Assembly (NCBI GenBank): GCA_021776095.1
Contig: JAJFGO010000015.1
Coordinates: 41,797 to 105,796 of the forward strand
DNA from: Kiloniellaceae bacterium
GTDB taxonomy: Bacteria > Pseudomonadota > Alphaproteobacteria > Kiloniellales > J153
Length of the DNA: 64,000 nucleotides
Reading direction: 5' to 3'
The notes beneath the pieces were generated by a model. The model was not told the DNA's origin. It searched no databases and saw nothing but the letters and a program-made list of their open reading frames with translations. Below are positions 44,264 through 52,706 of this stretch, piece after piece (position 1 is the stretch's first letter; each line of letters starts with the position of its first letter). A program made the translations under genes and the position numbers.

Positions 44264-46453
44264 ATGGTTGATAAGGCCAAGCAGCAAAGCGGGAAAAGAG
44301 CGACGAAATTGGATTCTGCGACCTTGGGCCACGGCCGTGCCATCGACCTGGACGCGCCGGAGCGCCTGATAAACCGCGAATTGTCTTGGCTGAAATTCAA
44401 CGAGCGCGTGCTCGACGAAGCGACAAATCCAAATCACCCAATTCTTGAGCGTCTTCGCTTCCTTTCGATCTCCTTCAGCAATCTCGATGAATTCTACATG
44501 GTTCGGATCGCCGGCCTGAAAGGGCAGGTCAGCATCGGCGTCGTGACGCCTAGCCCCGAAGGCTTATCGCCGGAACAGCAGCTTTACGAGATCAACCGCA
44601 ACGTCACCGCCCTGATGCAGCGCCAGCAGGTGATCTGGCGCGGCCTGCGCGACGAGCTCGGCCGGAACGGCATCGAGGTCCTGCGTACCGAAGACCTGAA
44701 TGACGATGAGCGAGCCTGGCTGGACAGCTATTTCAGCGATCAGATTTTTCCGGTTTTGACGCCGATCGCGATTTCGCCGGCCCATCCCTTTCCCTTTATG
44801 CCGAACGGCGGGTTCTCCATGGCGCTGGAGATGATCAGCCCGGAGAGCGGCGAAACCTTCATGGGCTTGATCCCCATGCCCTCGCAGGTCGAGCGTTTTG
44901 TCCGGTTGCCCGGGAAGGGTGCGCGATTCTTTCGCCTGGAACAGATCGTGCGGATGTATATCGATAGCTTGTTCCCGGGGATCGAGGTGACCGGGTTGGG
45001 CTTTTTCCGGGTTCTGCGCGACAGCGATATCGAGATTGAGGAGGAGGCCGAAGACCTGGTGCAGGTGTTCGAATCCGCCTTGAAACGGCGCCGCCGGGGC
45101 ACGGTGATTCGCCTGACGATCGATTCGGATATGCCGGAGTACCTGCGCCGGTTCGTGCGCGAGGAATTGGACGTCGCGCCTGAGGATATGGTCGAACTGG
45201 ATGGCCTGCTCGGCCTCTCAGACACCAAGCAACTGATTGTCGACGACCGGCCTGATTTGGTTTTCCCGCCCCATAACGCGCGCTTCCCGGAACGAATCCG
45301 CGATTTCGCCGGCGATTGTTTCGCGGCGATCCGGGCCAAGGACATCTTGGTTCACCACCCCTACGAAAGCTTCGACGTGGTGGCGCAATTCATCCGCCAG
45401 GCCGCGGCCGATCCGGCGGTGGTCGCGATCAAGCAAACCCTGTACCGGACCAGCGAGGATTCGCCGATCGTCAAGGCGCTGAGCGAGGCAGCGGAGGCCG
45501 GAAAGTCGGTAACCGCGCTGGTCGAGCTCAAGGCGCGCTTCGACGAAGAACGAAATATCCGCTGGGCCCGCAACCTGGAGCGTGCGGGCGTGCATGTGGT
45601 CTATGGCTTCATGTCCCTGAAGACTCACGCAAAGGTTTCTCTGGTGGTGCGGCGCGAGGGTGGCGGTTTGCGCTCCTACGTTCACTACGGCACCGGCAAT
45701 TACCATCCGGTGACCGCGAAGATTTATACCGATCTGTCGTTCTTCACCTGCACGCCGGCTTATTGCCGTGACGCGGCGCGCCTGTTTAATTACATGACCG
45801 GCTATGCCAAGCCGAAGCCCATGGAAAAGATCGCCATCGCGCCCCTGACCCTGCGTCGCCGGCTCTTGAGCTTGATCGAGGATGAGGCGGGCCATGCCAA
45901 GGTCGGCCGTCCGGCAGCGATCTGGGCCAAGATGAACTCCCTCGTCGATCCGGAGATTATCGACGCGCTTTACCGTGCGTCCCAGGCCGGCGTTTCGATC
46001 GAATTGGTCATGCGCGGCATCTGCTGCCTGCGCCCCGGTGTGCCGGGCCTGTCCGAGAATATCCGCGTCAAGAGCATCGTCGGCCGCTTTCTGGAGCATA
46101 GCCGGATCGTTTGCTTCGGCGCGGGCAGCGGTCTGCCCTCGCCCGAGGCCATGGTCTTCATCTCTTCGGCGGATTGGATGCCGCGAAACCTGGACCGGAG
46201 GGTCGAAGTTCTGCTACCGATCGAGAACCCGACCGTGCATCAGCAGATCCTTGAGCAGATCATGATCGCCAACCTCAACGATGAGGCACAAAGTTGGATT
46301 CTGGAACCGGACGGCGAGTATCGGCAGGTCCAGGCTGGCGCCGAGGCCTTCAACGCTCATACCTTCTTCATGACCAATCCCAGCTTGTCGGGCCGGGGCA
46401 GCGCGCTTAAGAAATCGAAAAAGGCACTGCGCCTGGTCCTGAGGACCCATTGA
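44264..46453 (+). CDS. ppk1: Polyphosphate kinase 1
   Basis: 729 residues. Makes polyphosphate from ATP through a phosphohistidine. N-terminal [47 protein letters not shown] is characteristic. The autophosphorylated His is in [44 protein letters not shown] (near 450), and [61 protein letters not shown] is the conserved catalytic block. ATG 44264 gives a standard start. ppx begins 8 bases after the stop, so the kinase and phosphatase are one operon. Confidence 0.97.
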   Translation: MVDKAKQQSGKRATKLDSATLGHGRAIDLDAPERLINRELSWLKFNERVLDEATNPNHPILERLRFLSISFSNLDEFYMVRIAGLKGQVSIGVVTPSPEGLSPEQQLYEINRNVTALMQRQQVIWRGLRDELGRNGIEVLRTEDLNDDERAWLDSYFSDQIFPVLTPIAISPAHPFPFMPNGGFSMALEMISPESGETFMGLIPMPSQVERFVRLPGKGARFFRLEQIVRMYIDSLFPGIEVTGLGFFRVLRDSDIEIEEEAEDLVQVFESALKRRRRGTVIRLTIDSDMPEYLRRFVREELDVAPEDMVELDGLLGLSDTKQLIVDDRPDLVFPPHNARFPERIRDFAGDCFAAIRAKDILVHHPYESFDVVAQFIRQAAADPAVVAIKQTLYRTSEDSPIVKALSEAAEAGKSVTALVELKARFDEERNIRWARNLERAGVHVVYGFMSLKTHAKVSLVVRREGGGLRSYVHYGTGNYHPVTAKIYTDLSFFTCTPAYCRDAARLFNYMTGYAKPKPMEKIAIAPLTLRRRLLSLIEDEAGHAKVGRPAAIWAKMNSLVDPEIIDALYRASQAGVSIELVMRGICCLRPGVPGLSENIRVKSIVGRFLEHSRIVCFGAGSGLPSPEAMVFISSADWMPRNLDRRVEVLLPIENPTVHQQILEQIMIANLNDEAQSWILEPDGEYRQVQAGAEAFNAHTFFMTNPSLSGRGSALKKSKKALRLVLRTH

Positions 46454-46460
46454 CCGTCTC

Positions 46461-47975
46461 GTGAATACAGACCTAAACACCGAACCGGAGCCCATACCGA
46501 CCCGCGCCGGCACGTTGGCGGTTGTGGATATCGGGTCCAACTCCATTCGCCTGGTCGTCTACGACCGCCATCGCGGCGGTGCGGCGCCCATGTTCAACGA
46601 GAAAGTCCTTTGCGGCCTGGGTCGCGGCATGGCCAAGACCGGCCAGCTGAACCCGGACGGCGTGAAGCTGGCACGCGACAACCTGGTCCGCTTTACCCGC
46701 TTGGCCCACGCCCTTGGGGTCGAGCGGATCGATCTGCTGGCCACGGCCGCGGTGCGCGAGGCCGAGGATGGGCCCGCTTTCAGCGCCGAGGTCGAAGCCC
46801 TGACCGGCCATCCCGTTCGGGTCTTGAGCGGGCAGGAGGAAGCCCGGCTGTCGGCGCTCGGCGTCGTGGCCGGATTCACCGACCCGCACGGCATTGTGGG
46901 CGATTTGGGCGGTGGCAGCTTGGAACTGGTTGAACTGACCCATGGCCGGCCGGGACGTTCCATCTCCCTGCCGCTCGGCCCCTTAAAGCTGATCGAATCC
47001 TGTGGCGGTAAGGAGGCCGACATCGCGCGCGAGGTCGACCGGCAGTTGGGCGAGGTCGATTGGTTGAAACAGGTGCACGGCACCGGCACCTTTTTCGCCG
47101 TCGGCGGCGCGTGGCGGAACCTGGCGCGCATCAACATCGACCAGCGCCGCTACCCACTGCACGTGATTCATGGCTATCACATGCGGCGCGACGAGATCGA
47201 CCGGCTTAGCGCGGTGATCGGCCGCCAAAGCAAACGCTCGTTGTCGCGGATCAAGGGCGTGACCAAGGCGCGCCTTGAAATCCTGCCGACCGCCTCGGTC
47301 GTACTTAGCAGGGTCGTGCGTATCTTGGGGTGCGACGAGGTACGGTTTTCCGCCTTTGGCCTGCGCGAAGGCTATGCCTTCGATCTTCTGCCGGCGGCGG
47401 AACAAGAACTCGATCCTCTGCTGACCGCCTGTACCGCGATCGCCCGCCGCGACGTGCGTTTCGATGACATGGGCGAGCCTCTCATGGCCTGGACCGATCC
47501 CCTGTTTCCGCGGGAACCGGCGGCAGCTCGGCGGTTGCGCTATGCCTCGTGCCTGTTGTCCGACATCGCCTGGCGCGAACATCCGGATTACCGCTCCAGC
47601 CAGGCCTTAATCCGCATTTTGCATTACCCCTTCACCGGTTTGAGCCACGTCGAGCGGGTTTGCCTCGGCCTGGCTGCCTATGTGCGCTATGGCGACAGTG
47701 CCGACAATGCGGACTTCAAGCCATACCAATCCCAGCTTTCGGCCGAAGATTATCGCGCCGTACTGATTCTCGGCTTGGCGCAACGCCTGGCCTATCAGCT
47801 TTCCGGCGCGTCGCGCGAGGTGCTGGCCCAATGCGCGCTGCGCCTCGACGATGAGCGCGGCTTGCAGCTCGTCCTGCCAAAGGACGGCACCGTCCCGGTT
47901 GGCGAGGCGGCCGAGCGGCGCCTGGTCGCCCTGGCCGAGGCGCTGGAGACCAAAGCCTACGTGATCGGCGGCTAA
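46461..47975 (+). CDS. ppx: Exopolyphosphatase (Ppx/GppA family)
   Basis: 504 residues, GTG start 8 bases after the ppk1 stop. ASKHA-fold phosphatase that removes terminal phosphate from polyphosphate or from pppGpp. Phosphate-loop motifs are LAVVDIGSNSIRLVVYDRH at about 17-35, TAAVREAEDGPAFSAEVEALTGHPVRVLSGQEEARLSALGVVAGF, and GIVGDLGGGSLELVEL near 145-160. The C-terminal HD-like domain (about 320 onwards) starts near TAIARRDVRFDDMGEPL. Pairs with Ppk1 to set polyphosphate levels. Confidence 0.95.
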   Translation: MNTDLNTEPEPIPTRAGTLAVVDIGSNSIRLVVYDRHRGGAAPMFNEKVLCGLGRGMAKTGQLNPDGVKLARDNLVRFTRLAHALGVERIDLLATAAVREAEDGPAFSAEVEALTGHPVRVLSGQEEARLSALGVVAGFTDPHGIVGDLGGGSLELVELTHGRPGRSISLPLGPLKLIESCGGKEADIAREVDRQLGEVDWLKQVHGTGTFFAVGGAWRNLARINIDQRRYPLHVIHGYHMRRDEIDRLSAVIGRQSKRSLSRIKGVTKARLEILPTASVVLSRVVRILGCDEVRFSAFGLREGYAFDLLPAAEQELDPLLTACTAIARRDVRFDDMGEPLMAWTDPLFPREPAAARRLRYASCLLSDIAWREHPDYRSSQALIRILHYPFTGLSHVERVCLGLAAYVRYGDSADNADFKPYQSQLSAEDYRAVLILGLAQRLAYQLSGASREVLAQCALRLDDERGLQLVLPKDGTVPVGEAAERRLVALAEALETKAYVIGG

Positions 47976-48027
47976 CGGCCGGCCGGGGCCCTAGAGCAGA
48001 TCCGGTCTAGGAGAGAGGCGCACCGCT

Positions 48028-48483
48028 ATGGTCCTTGCCTGGCTCATCGCCATCGTGTTGGTCGTGCTGACGGTGGTCATTCACTACGAATCCCTGCGCC
48101 TCCTGTCGGGACATCTCGATGCCCTGACGCTGCCCGTGCGGGTGCGGGCGCGCATGGTCCTGGTCATGCTGGCGATCTTTCTGACTCATATCGTCGAAGT
48201 GCTGATCTTCGCCCTGGGGTACATAGTCGCGGCCCGCGCCTTCGGGATGGGCACCCTGATCGGCGAGACGGAGGCCTCGTTCCAGGACTTCGTCTACTAC
48301 TCATTAGTCAGCTATACGTCACTTGGCCTGGGCGACATCTTCCCAACCGGCGGCCTGCGCCTGATCACCGGGATCGAGGCCCTGACCGGCCTGCTCATGA
48401 TCACCTGGTCGGCCTCCTTCACCTTCCTCTACATGCAACGCTTCTGGAAGCTGGGTCGCAACGGGCCGGGCGGCGAGGGCTAG
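48028..48483 (+). CDS. Small ion-channel family membrane protein
   Basis: 151 residues, four or so hydrophobic helices: VLAWLIAIVLVVLTVVIHYESL, VRARMVLVMLAIFLTHIVEVLIFALGYIVAARAF, then a pore-like segment FVYYSLVSYTSLGLGDIFPTGGLRLITGIEALTGLLMITWSASFTFLYMQRFW. The TSLGLGD filter differs from the TVGYGD of potassium channels but the layout is the Ion_trans_2 pore-plus-helix plan. Ion specificity unknown. Convergent with the M23 gene (4-base overlap of stops). Lies just after the polyphosphate operon. Confidence 0.8.
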   Translation: MVLAWLIAIVLVVLTVVIHYESLRLLSGHLDALTLPVRVRARMVLVMLAIFLTHIVEVLIFALGYIVAARAFGMGTLIGETEASFQDFVYYSLVSYTSLGLGDIFPTGGLRLITGIEALTGLLMITWSASFTFLYMQRFWKLGRNGPGGEG

Positions 48484-49502
48484 GGCAGGGCGACCTCGCG
48501 CGACGTTTCGATGATCGTCATCGTTCGCCCGTCGGTCTCGCGCGTGACCCGGTATTCGCCCCGGTAGGTACCCGCCGGCCACGCCGCGCCGCGGCGTTTG
48601 CGCCCGGCGTAGCGCAGCGATTGCGCCTTATTTTTTTCGAGGGTGCCGGACCACACGGCGATCGGCGCGCCATCCTGGCCGGTGACGCGCAGCGACTCCC
48701 GGTCGCCGGCGCGCAGGCCCCAGGCGGCGGTCCAGAACACCAGGGCGGGGGACTTGGAGTTGGGGGCGGCGGGCAGCACCCGGCCCAGGGCGGATTTCAA
48801 ATCGACCGGCCCGGCAGCAAAGCCCGCGTCCAGCAAGCCGCCAGCCCGGTAAGCGAGGGCGGCTTGGGCCTCGGTGTTCCACAACGGCGCCGAGTTTTGA
48901 CCGCAGCCGCTTTCCGGCGGGCGGCCGGTGAAGGGGTCAAGCACGCGGTCCCGGTGCCGGACGGCGAAATGCAGGTGCGGGAACTCGCTCTTGCCGGACA
49001 GCCCGATCAGGCCGAGGCGGGTTCCGGCCTCGACCCGCTGGCCAGGCTCAACCGCGATGCTGCCGTTTTGCAGATGACTATACTGGGTCCGCCAGTCGTT
49101 GCCGTGATCGATCACCACGCCATTGCCGGCCTCGCGCCCACGCACCGCATCCTGGCCGCGCTCGCGGAAGGAGACATCCGGTTCGCCGTCTCGGGTTCGC
49201 AAGACCGTGCCGGGCGCCGCGGCCAGGACCGCCACGCCCTGGGCCATGTGACGCAGGCCGGGCAGGCGGATATCGATTCCCCGGTGCCCGTCGTAGCTGA
49301 GCGGGCCGCAGGTGTGGTCCTTGGCGCCCGGGCCGGGCTCATGGTCCAGGTAGTTCTGCACCACGCAGTGCGTGCCGATCTCGCAGGCGACCGGCAGGGC
49401 GAGGCGCGGGGCGGGGTCCTCGGCCGCCAAAGCAGCAGGCCAAGCCATGCCGAACAGCAGGATTAGCGGTAAGACGGGTAGGTTTGGGCGCGGTCCGTTC
49501 AT
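48480..49502 (-). CDS. M23-family metallopeptidase, secreted
   Basis: 340 residues. Signal peptide MNGPRPNLPVLPLILLFGMAWPAALAAED. The M23/LytM domain (about 40-190) has GHRGIDIRL (first zinc ligands H and D) and LIGLSGKSEFPHLHFAVRHRD with the H-x-H pair that completes the zinc site, plus GNGVVIDHGNDWRTQYSHLQNGSIAVEPGQRVEAGTRLG typical of these peptidases. Probably cleaves peptidoglycan cross-links or acts in envelope turnover. A C-terminal Ig-like beta domain (about 215-340) is less conserved. Opposes the ion channel gene. Confidence 0.9.
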   Translation of the reverse strand: MNGPRPNLPVLPLILLFGMAWPAALAAEDPAPRLALPVACEIGTHCVVQNYLDHEPGPGAKDHTCGPLSYDGHRGIDIRLPGLRHMAQGVAVLAAAPGTVLRTRDGEPDVSFRERGQDAVRGREAGNGVVIDHGNDWRTQYSHLQNGSIAVEPGQRVEAGTRLGLIGLSGKSEFPHLHFAVRHRDRVLDPFTGRPPESGCGQNSAPLWNTEAQAALAYRAGGLLDAGFAAGPVDLKSALGRVLPAAPNSKSPALVFWTAAWGLRAGDRESLRVTGQDGAPIAVWSGTLEKNKAQSLRYAGRKRRGAAWPAGTYRGEYRVTRETDGRTMTIIETSREVALP

Positions 49503-49537
49503 GGGGTGCCCCAGCGCCCTCGCGTCACGGCGCCGGC

Positions 49538-50710
49538 CTAGGACGCCTTCGCCTGTTTGGCCGGGACCGGGACCAGGCGCACCTTGCGGCCCTCGGCGGC
49601 CAGGGCCAGGCGGCCGTTCTTGAGAGCCAAGGCATCTTGACCGAAAACCTCGAGGCGCCAGCCGCCCAAAGCCGGAACCTGAGCGTCGTCGTCGGCCGCG
49701 ATCGCTTCCAGGTCGGCGGTGTTCGCGACCAGCTTTTGCGCCACCTCATGGGTTTCGCATTTCATTTTCAGCAAGACCTTCAGAAGATCGATCATGGGGC
49801 CCAGGCCGGCCGGGCGCTCGGCGCGCGGCGGCGGGGCCGGGCACTCGGCCTCCGGAACGGCCAAGCCCTCGGCGACGGCCTTGAGGATCGCCTGGCCGAT
49901 GCGGCCGCCCGCCATCTCGCGCGACAGGCCCCGGGTGCGCCCCAGTTCCTCGGCCCCGGTCGGGTGGTGGGCCGCGACATCGAACAACTGCTCGTCGCGC
50001 AAGACCCGGTTGCGCGGCACATCGCGCCGTTGCGCCTCGGTCTCGCGCCAGGCGGCCAGGGCGCGCAGGATCGCTAGATAACGCGGATCGCCGGATCGGG
50101 TCTTGAGCCGCAGCCAGGCCGTTTCCGGCAAGAGCTGGTAGGTCTTCGGCGCGGTGAGCACCGCCATCTCCTCGTCCAGCCAGGCGGTCCGGCCGCTCTT
50201 GTCGAGCAGGCGGCGCAGCTTTTCATAGACGGGACGCAAGTGGATCACGTCGGACAGGGCGTAATCGATCTGGCGCTTCTTCAAGGGCCGGCGCGACCAA
50301 TCGGCGAAGCGCGACGACTTGTCGATCTGCGCGCCGCTCAGCTTGCGCGCCAGGGTGTCGTAGCCGACCGATTCGCCGAAGCCGCACACCATGGCAGCGA
50401 CCTGGGTATCGAAGATCGGCGCCGGCAGGGCATCCATGAGCAGGTAGAATATCTCCATGTCCTGGCGCGCTGAATGAAAAACCTTCAGTATCTTGTTGTT
50501 TTTCATGAGATCGAACATGGGCTCAAGGTCCATGCCCGGGGCCAGGGGGTCGATCGCCACCGCCTCGTCCCGGTCGCCGATCTGGGCCAGGCACAGCTTG
50601 GGCCAGTAGGTCGAATCCCGCATGAACTCGGTGTCCACGGCCAGGAACTCGGCCTTGGCATGGCGCGCGCAAAAATCCGCGAGGGCGTCCGAATCGGCGA
50701 TCAGGGTCAT
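49538..50710 (-). CDS. rnd: Ribonuclease D
   Basis: 390 residues from ATG 50710. 3'-5' exoribonuclease that trims tRNA and small RNA 3' ends. DEDD exonuclease domain: FLAVDTEFMRDSTYWPKLCLAQIG (first Asp-Glu), LKVFHSARQDMEIFYLL (second Asp), and YALSDVIHLRPVYEKLRRLL (third Asp with Tyr). The HRDC domain follows at about 200-290 (AILRALAAWRETEAQRRDVPRNRVLRDEQLFDVA). The adjacent divergent aspS region is the usual alphaproteobacterial neighbour; here the MarR unit is inserted. Confidence 0.95.
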   Translation of the reverse strand: MTLIADSDALADFCARHAKAEFLAVDTEFMRDSTYWPKLCLAQIGDRDEAVAIDPLAPGMDLEPMFDLMKNNKILKVFHSARQDMEIFYLLMDALPAPIFDTQVAAMVCGFGESVGYDTLARKLSGAQIDKSSRFADWSRRPLKKRQIDYALSDVIHLRPVYEKLRRLLDKSGRTAWLDEEMAVLTAPKTYQLLPETAWLRLKTRSGDPRYLAILRALAAWRETEAQRRDVPRNRVLRDEQLFDVAAHHPTGAEELGRTRGLSREMAGGRIGQAILKAVAEGLAVPEAECPAPPPRAERPAGLGPMIDLLKVLLKMKCETHEVAQKLVANTADLEAIAADDDAQVPALGGWRLEVFGQDALALKNGRLALAAEGRKVRLVPVPAKQAKAS

Positions 50711-50788
50711 GGCTGCGGGTATACACGCAAAGCCAAAGTCGTGAAAGCGACGGCGTGGACCCGAAATGAGGGCGGTGGCCACGCCCTC

Positions 50789-50817
50789 TTGACAATACGA
50801 GCTAAAGAGTGCATATA
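50789..50817 (+). promoter_or_regulatory. Promoter of the marR-like gene, near-leaderless
   Basis: TTGACA at 50789-50794, 17-base spacer, CATATA at 50812-50817. The expected start of transcription, about 7 bases beyond, would be at the ATG at 50824, so the mRNA may lack a leader. The repeat GTGCATATACAC overlaps the -10. Confidence 0.6.
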
Positions 50818-50820
50818 CAC
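50804..50820. promoter_or_regulatory. MarR-type operator, site 1
   Basis: AAAGAGTGCATATACAC, with the imperfect palindrome GTGCATATACAC. The same 17 bases recur at 51308-51324, before the next gene. Confidence 0.72.
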
Positions 50821-50823
50821 GTT

Positions 50824-51285
50824 ATGACCAAGAAAGCTCCCCTCACGATCGAACGCGGCGCCCTGGAACCGGCGGCCTGCACCTGTGCAAGCCTGCGCCG
50901 GGCCGCGCGCGCGGTGACCCAAGTTTACGACGAGGCTCTGCGACCCAGCGGTCTTAAGGCAACGCAGTTTTCCCTGCTGGCCACCTTGGCGCGGCGCGGC
51001 GATCAGCCCTTGACCCGGCTGGCGGAGGCCTTGGTGATGGACCGCACCACCTTGACCCGCAATTTGAAGCCCCTGGTCGGAAAAGGCTGGGTCGGCGTCG
51101 CCCAGGATGGCGATCAAAGGGTGCGCCGGATCGCTTTGACCCATGCCGGACAGGAGGCCCTCGAGCGAGCTTTGCCCCTGTGGCGGGACGCCCAATCGCG
51201 CCTGGTCGGTCGCCTTGGCGCGAAACGCTGGTCCGGCCTGCTCGACGATTTGAAAATCACAGTGGACGCCGTTCGCGGTGGCTGA
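50824..51285 (+). CDS. MarR-family transcriptional regulator
   Basis: 153 residues. Winged helix about 45-115: LRPSGLKATQFSLLATLARRGDQPLTRLAEALVMDRTTLTRNLKPLVGKGWVGVAQDGDQRVRRIALTHAG, with recognition helix TTLTRNLKPLV and wing DGDQRVRRIALT. The N-terminus contains a CTCASLRRAARAV stretch with two cysteines. An operator-like repeat overlaps its own promoter and the one of the downstream membrane gene, so it probably represses itself and the operon. The near-leaderless promoter determines the ATG at 50824. Confidence 0.9.
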   Translation: MTKKAPLTIERGALEPAACTCASLRRAARAVTQVYDEALRPSGLKATQFSLLATLARRGDQPLTRLAEALVMDRTTLTRNLKPLVGKGWVGVAQDGDQRVRRIALTHAGQEALERALPLWRDAQSRLVGRLGAKRWSGLLDDLKITVDAVRGG

Positions 51286-51307
51286 GACCCGGCCCTTTTT
51301 TTGTATA

Positions 51308-51324
51308 AAAGAGTGCATATACAC
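51308..51324. promoter_or_regulatory. MarR-type operator, site 2
   Basis: AAAGAGTGCATATACAC repeated exactly, followed by TGAAATAGAGGAG ribosome-binding sequence and the ATG at 51346. Positioned between the marR-like gene and the membrane-protein gene. Confidence 0.72.
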
Positions 51325-51345
51325 TGAAATAGAGGAGAAATCGAA

Positions 51346-52023
51346 ATGACCGTTTCCAATGCCAAGACTCCATGGACCGGCGCCCTTTGGGCCGGGCTCG
51401 GTGGCCTTTTGATCGCGTGGTTCGCGGCCGCAACCTTCATCGGGACCGAACACCTGCTGATCAACGACGGCGGTGCAATGTTCCCACCCATCGCGGTCAC
51501 GGCGGCCGCTCCCGTGGCCATCTTTCTGGCGCTCTATGCATTCTCGGCCCGGTTCCGGGGTTTTGTGCTGGCGCAGGATATCCGGACCCTGACCATGCTG
51601 CAGCATTGGCGGGTCGTCGGCTTCGTCTTTCTGCCGCTGTATTTCTTCGGCGTCTTGCCGGGGCTGTTCGCCTGGCCGGCCGGTCTGGGCGACGTGGCCG
51701 TCGGGCTCGCGGCGCCCTTCGTGGTCGCCCGCATCGGCAGCGACGCCGAGGCCGCCGCGTCACCAGGACTGATGCGTTATCATCTGCTGGGCTTGCTGGA
51801 TTTCGCGGTCGCCATAGGAACCTCGGGCCTGGCATCGGGCGTCTTCGCGGGCTTGGTCGCCGAGGGTGTCACCAGTGCGCCTTTGGATGTCTGGCCGCTC
51901 AATCTGTTCCCCAGCTTCATCGTACCGATCTTCATGATCCTGCAATTGAGTGTGCTGTTGAAGCTTCGCCATCTGCGCCGCACGGCGCGCCAAACCGGCG
52001 CGGCGGCGGTCGCGGCCGCCTGA
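51346..52023 (+). CDS. Multi-pass membrane protein, MarR operon
   Basis: 225 residues, about six membrane helices (LWAGLGGLLIAWFAAATFIG; PIAVTAAAPVAIFLALYAFSARF; VVGFVFLPLYFFGVLPGLFAWPAGLGDVAVGLAAPFVVARI; YHLLGLLDFAVAIGTSGLASGVFAGLVAEG; LFPSFIVPIFMILQLSVLLKLRHL). No known family recognised. GAGGAG precedes the ATG. A repeat of the marR-promoter operator lies just upstream, and a NrtS-like gene follows 76 bases later. Repression by MarR and possible transport or sensing roles are inference. Confidence 0.75.
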   Translation: MTVSNAKTPWTGALWAGLGGLLIAWFAAATFIGTEHLLINDGGAMFPPIAVTAAAPVAIFLALYAFSARFRGFVLAQDIRTLTMLQHWRVVGFVFLPLYFFGVLPGLFAWPAGLGDVAVGLAAPFVVARIGSDAEAAASPGLMRYHLLGLLDFAVAIGTSGLASGVFAGLVAEGVTSAPLDVWPLNLFPSFIVPIFMILQLSVLLKLRHLRRTARQTGAAAVAAA

Positions 52024-52099
52024 CAGCCAGACGCGGACCCCGCGATGTTGCGGGGTTCGCCCGGCCTTTCCCAAGACACCCCGACCAGGAGACGAGACC

Positions 52100-52630
52100 A
52101 TGACGACCCGAACCGCCCGCCTCGATTGGATACCGGCCCGCACCCAGGTCCTATGGCCCTATCTGAATGGCGCCGTGTTGCGCCGCGCCCTGCTGGTCGC
52201 CCTGATCCTGGGCAGCGCCTTGACCCTGATCAATCAGCCAGGCGCCGTGTTCGGCCCGGCCGAAGTCCAGCTTTTGTCCCTAGCCCAAGTTTATCTGACG
52301 CCCTTTGCCGTGGTGGTGATCGCGCAGCTTCTCGGCGCCCGCCGGGCGCGCACCGACGCCAGCCGGGGCCGGGCCGGCGGCACGGCCGAGGAAACCTTTC
52401 TGACCACCGCCATGACTCATGGCATTCCATTCAGGGCGGCGGCGCTGGCCCTACTGGTCGGCGGCCTCAACGCTCTTTCGACGATGCTGGCCGCGCTTCT
52501 GGATCCGGGAAGCCCTGGCGCGCTACCGCTCCCCCTGCTGGCACAGGCCTTCAGCCTGCCTCTGGTCTTCGGCACCTTGACCCAAACCTTGGCGTATCGG
52601 CGCGCCGCGAGGGCCCTTGTGGCCCAGTGA
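52100..52630 (+). CDS. NrtS-like nitrate/nitrite transporter family protein
   Basis: 176 residues; RRALLVALILGSALTLINQPGAVFGPAEVQLLSLAQVYLTPFAVVVIAQLLGAR resembles the small two-helix NrtS proteins, which have LINQ followed by a helical pair. A second membrane region follows (FRAAALALLVGGLNALSTMLAALL; ALPLPLLAQAFSLPLVFGTLTQTLAYRRA). NrtS aids nitrate uptake in marine bacteria; whether this longer form does so is not known. GGAGACGAGACC precedes the ATG. It is 84 bases from aspS and in the same orientation as the MarR operon. Confidence 0.7.
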   Translation: MTTRTARLDWIPARTQVLWPYLNGAVLRRALLVALILGSALTLINQPGAVFGPAEVQLLSLAQVYLTPFAVVVIAQLLGARRARTDASRGRAGGTAEETFLTTAMTHGIPFRAAALALLVGGLNALSTMLAALLDPGSPGALPLPLLAQAFSLPLVFGTLTQTLAYRRAARALVAQ

Positions 52631-52706
52631 GGGGCGCTCCCTAGCTTGACAAATCCGCCGCTTCGGTGCCTTTTGCGCGCCAGCCAAAAGCCCGAGGTTT
52701 TCCCCC

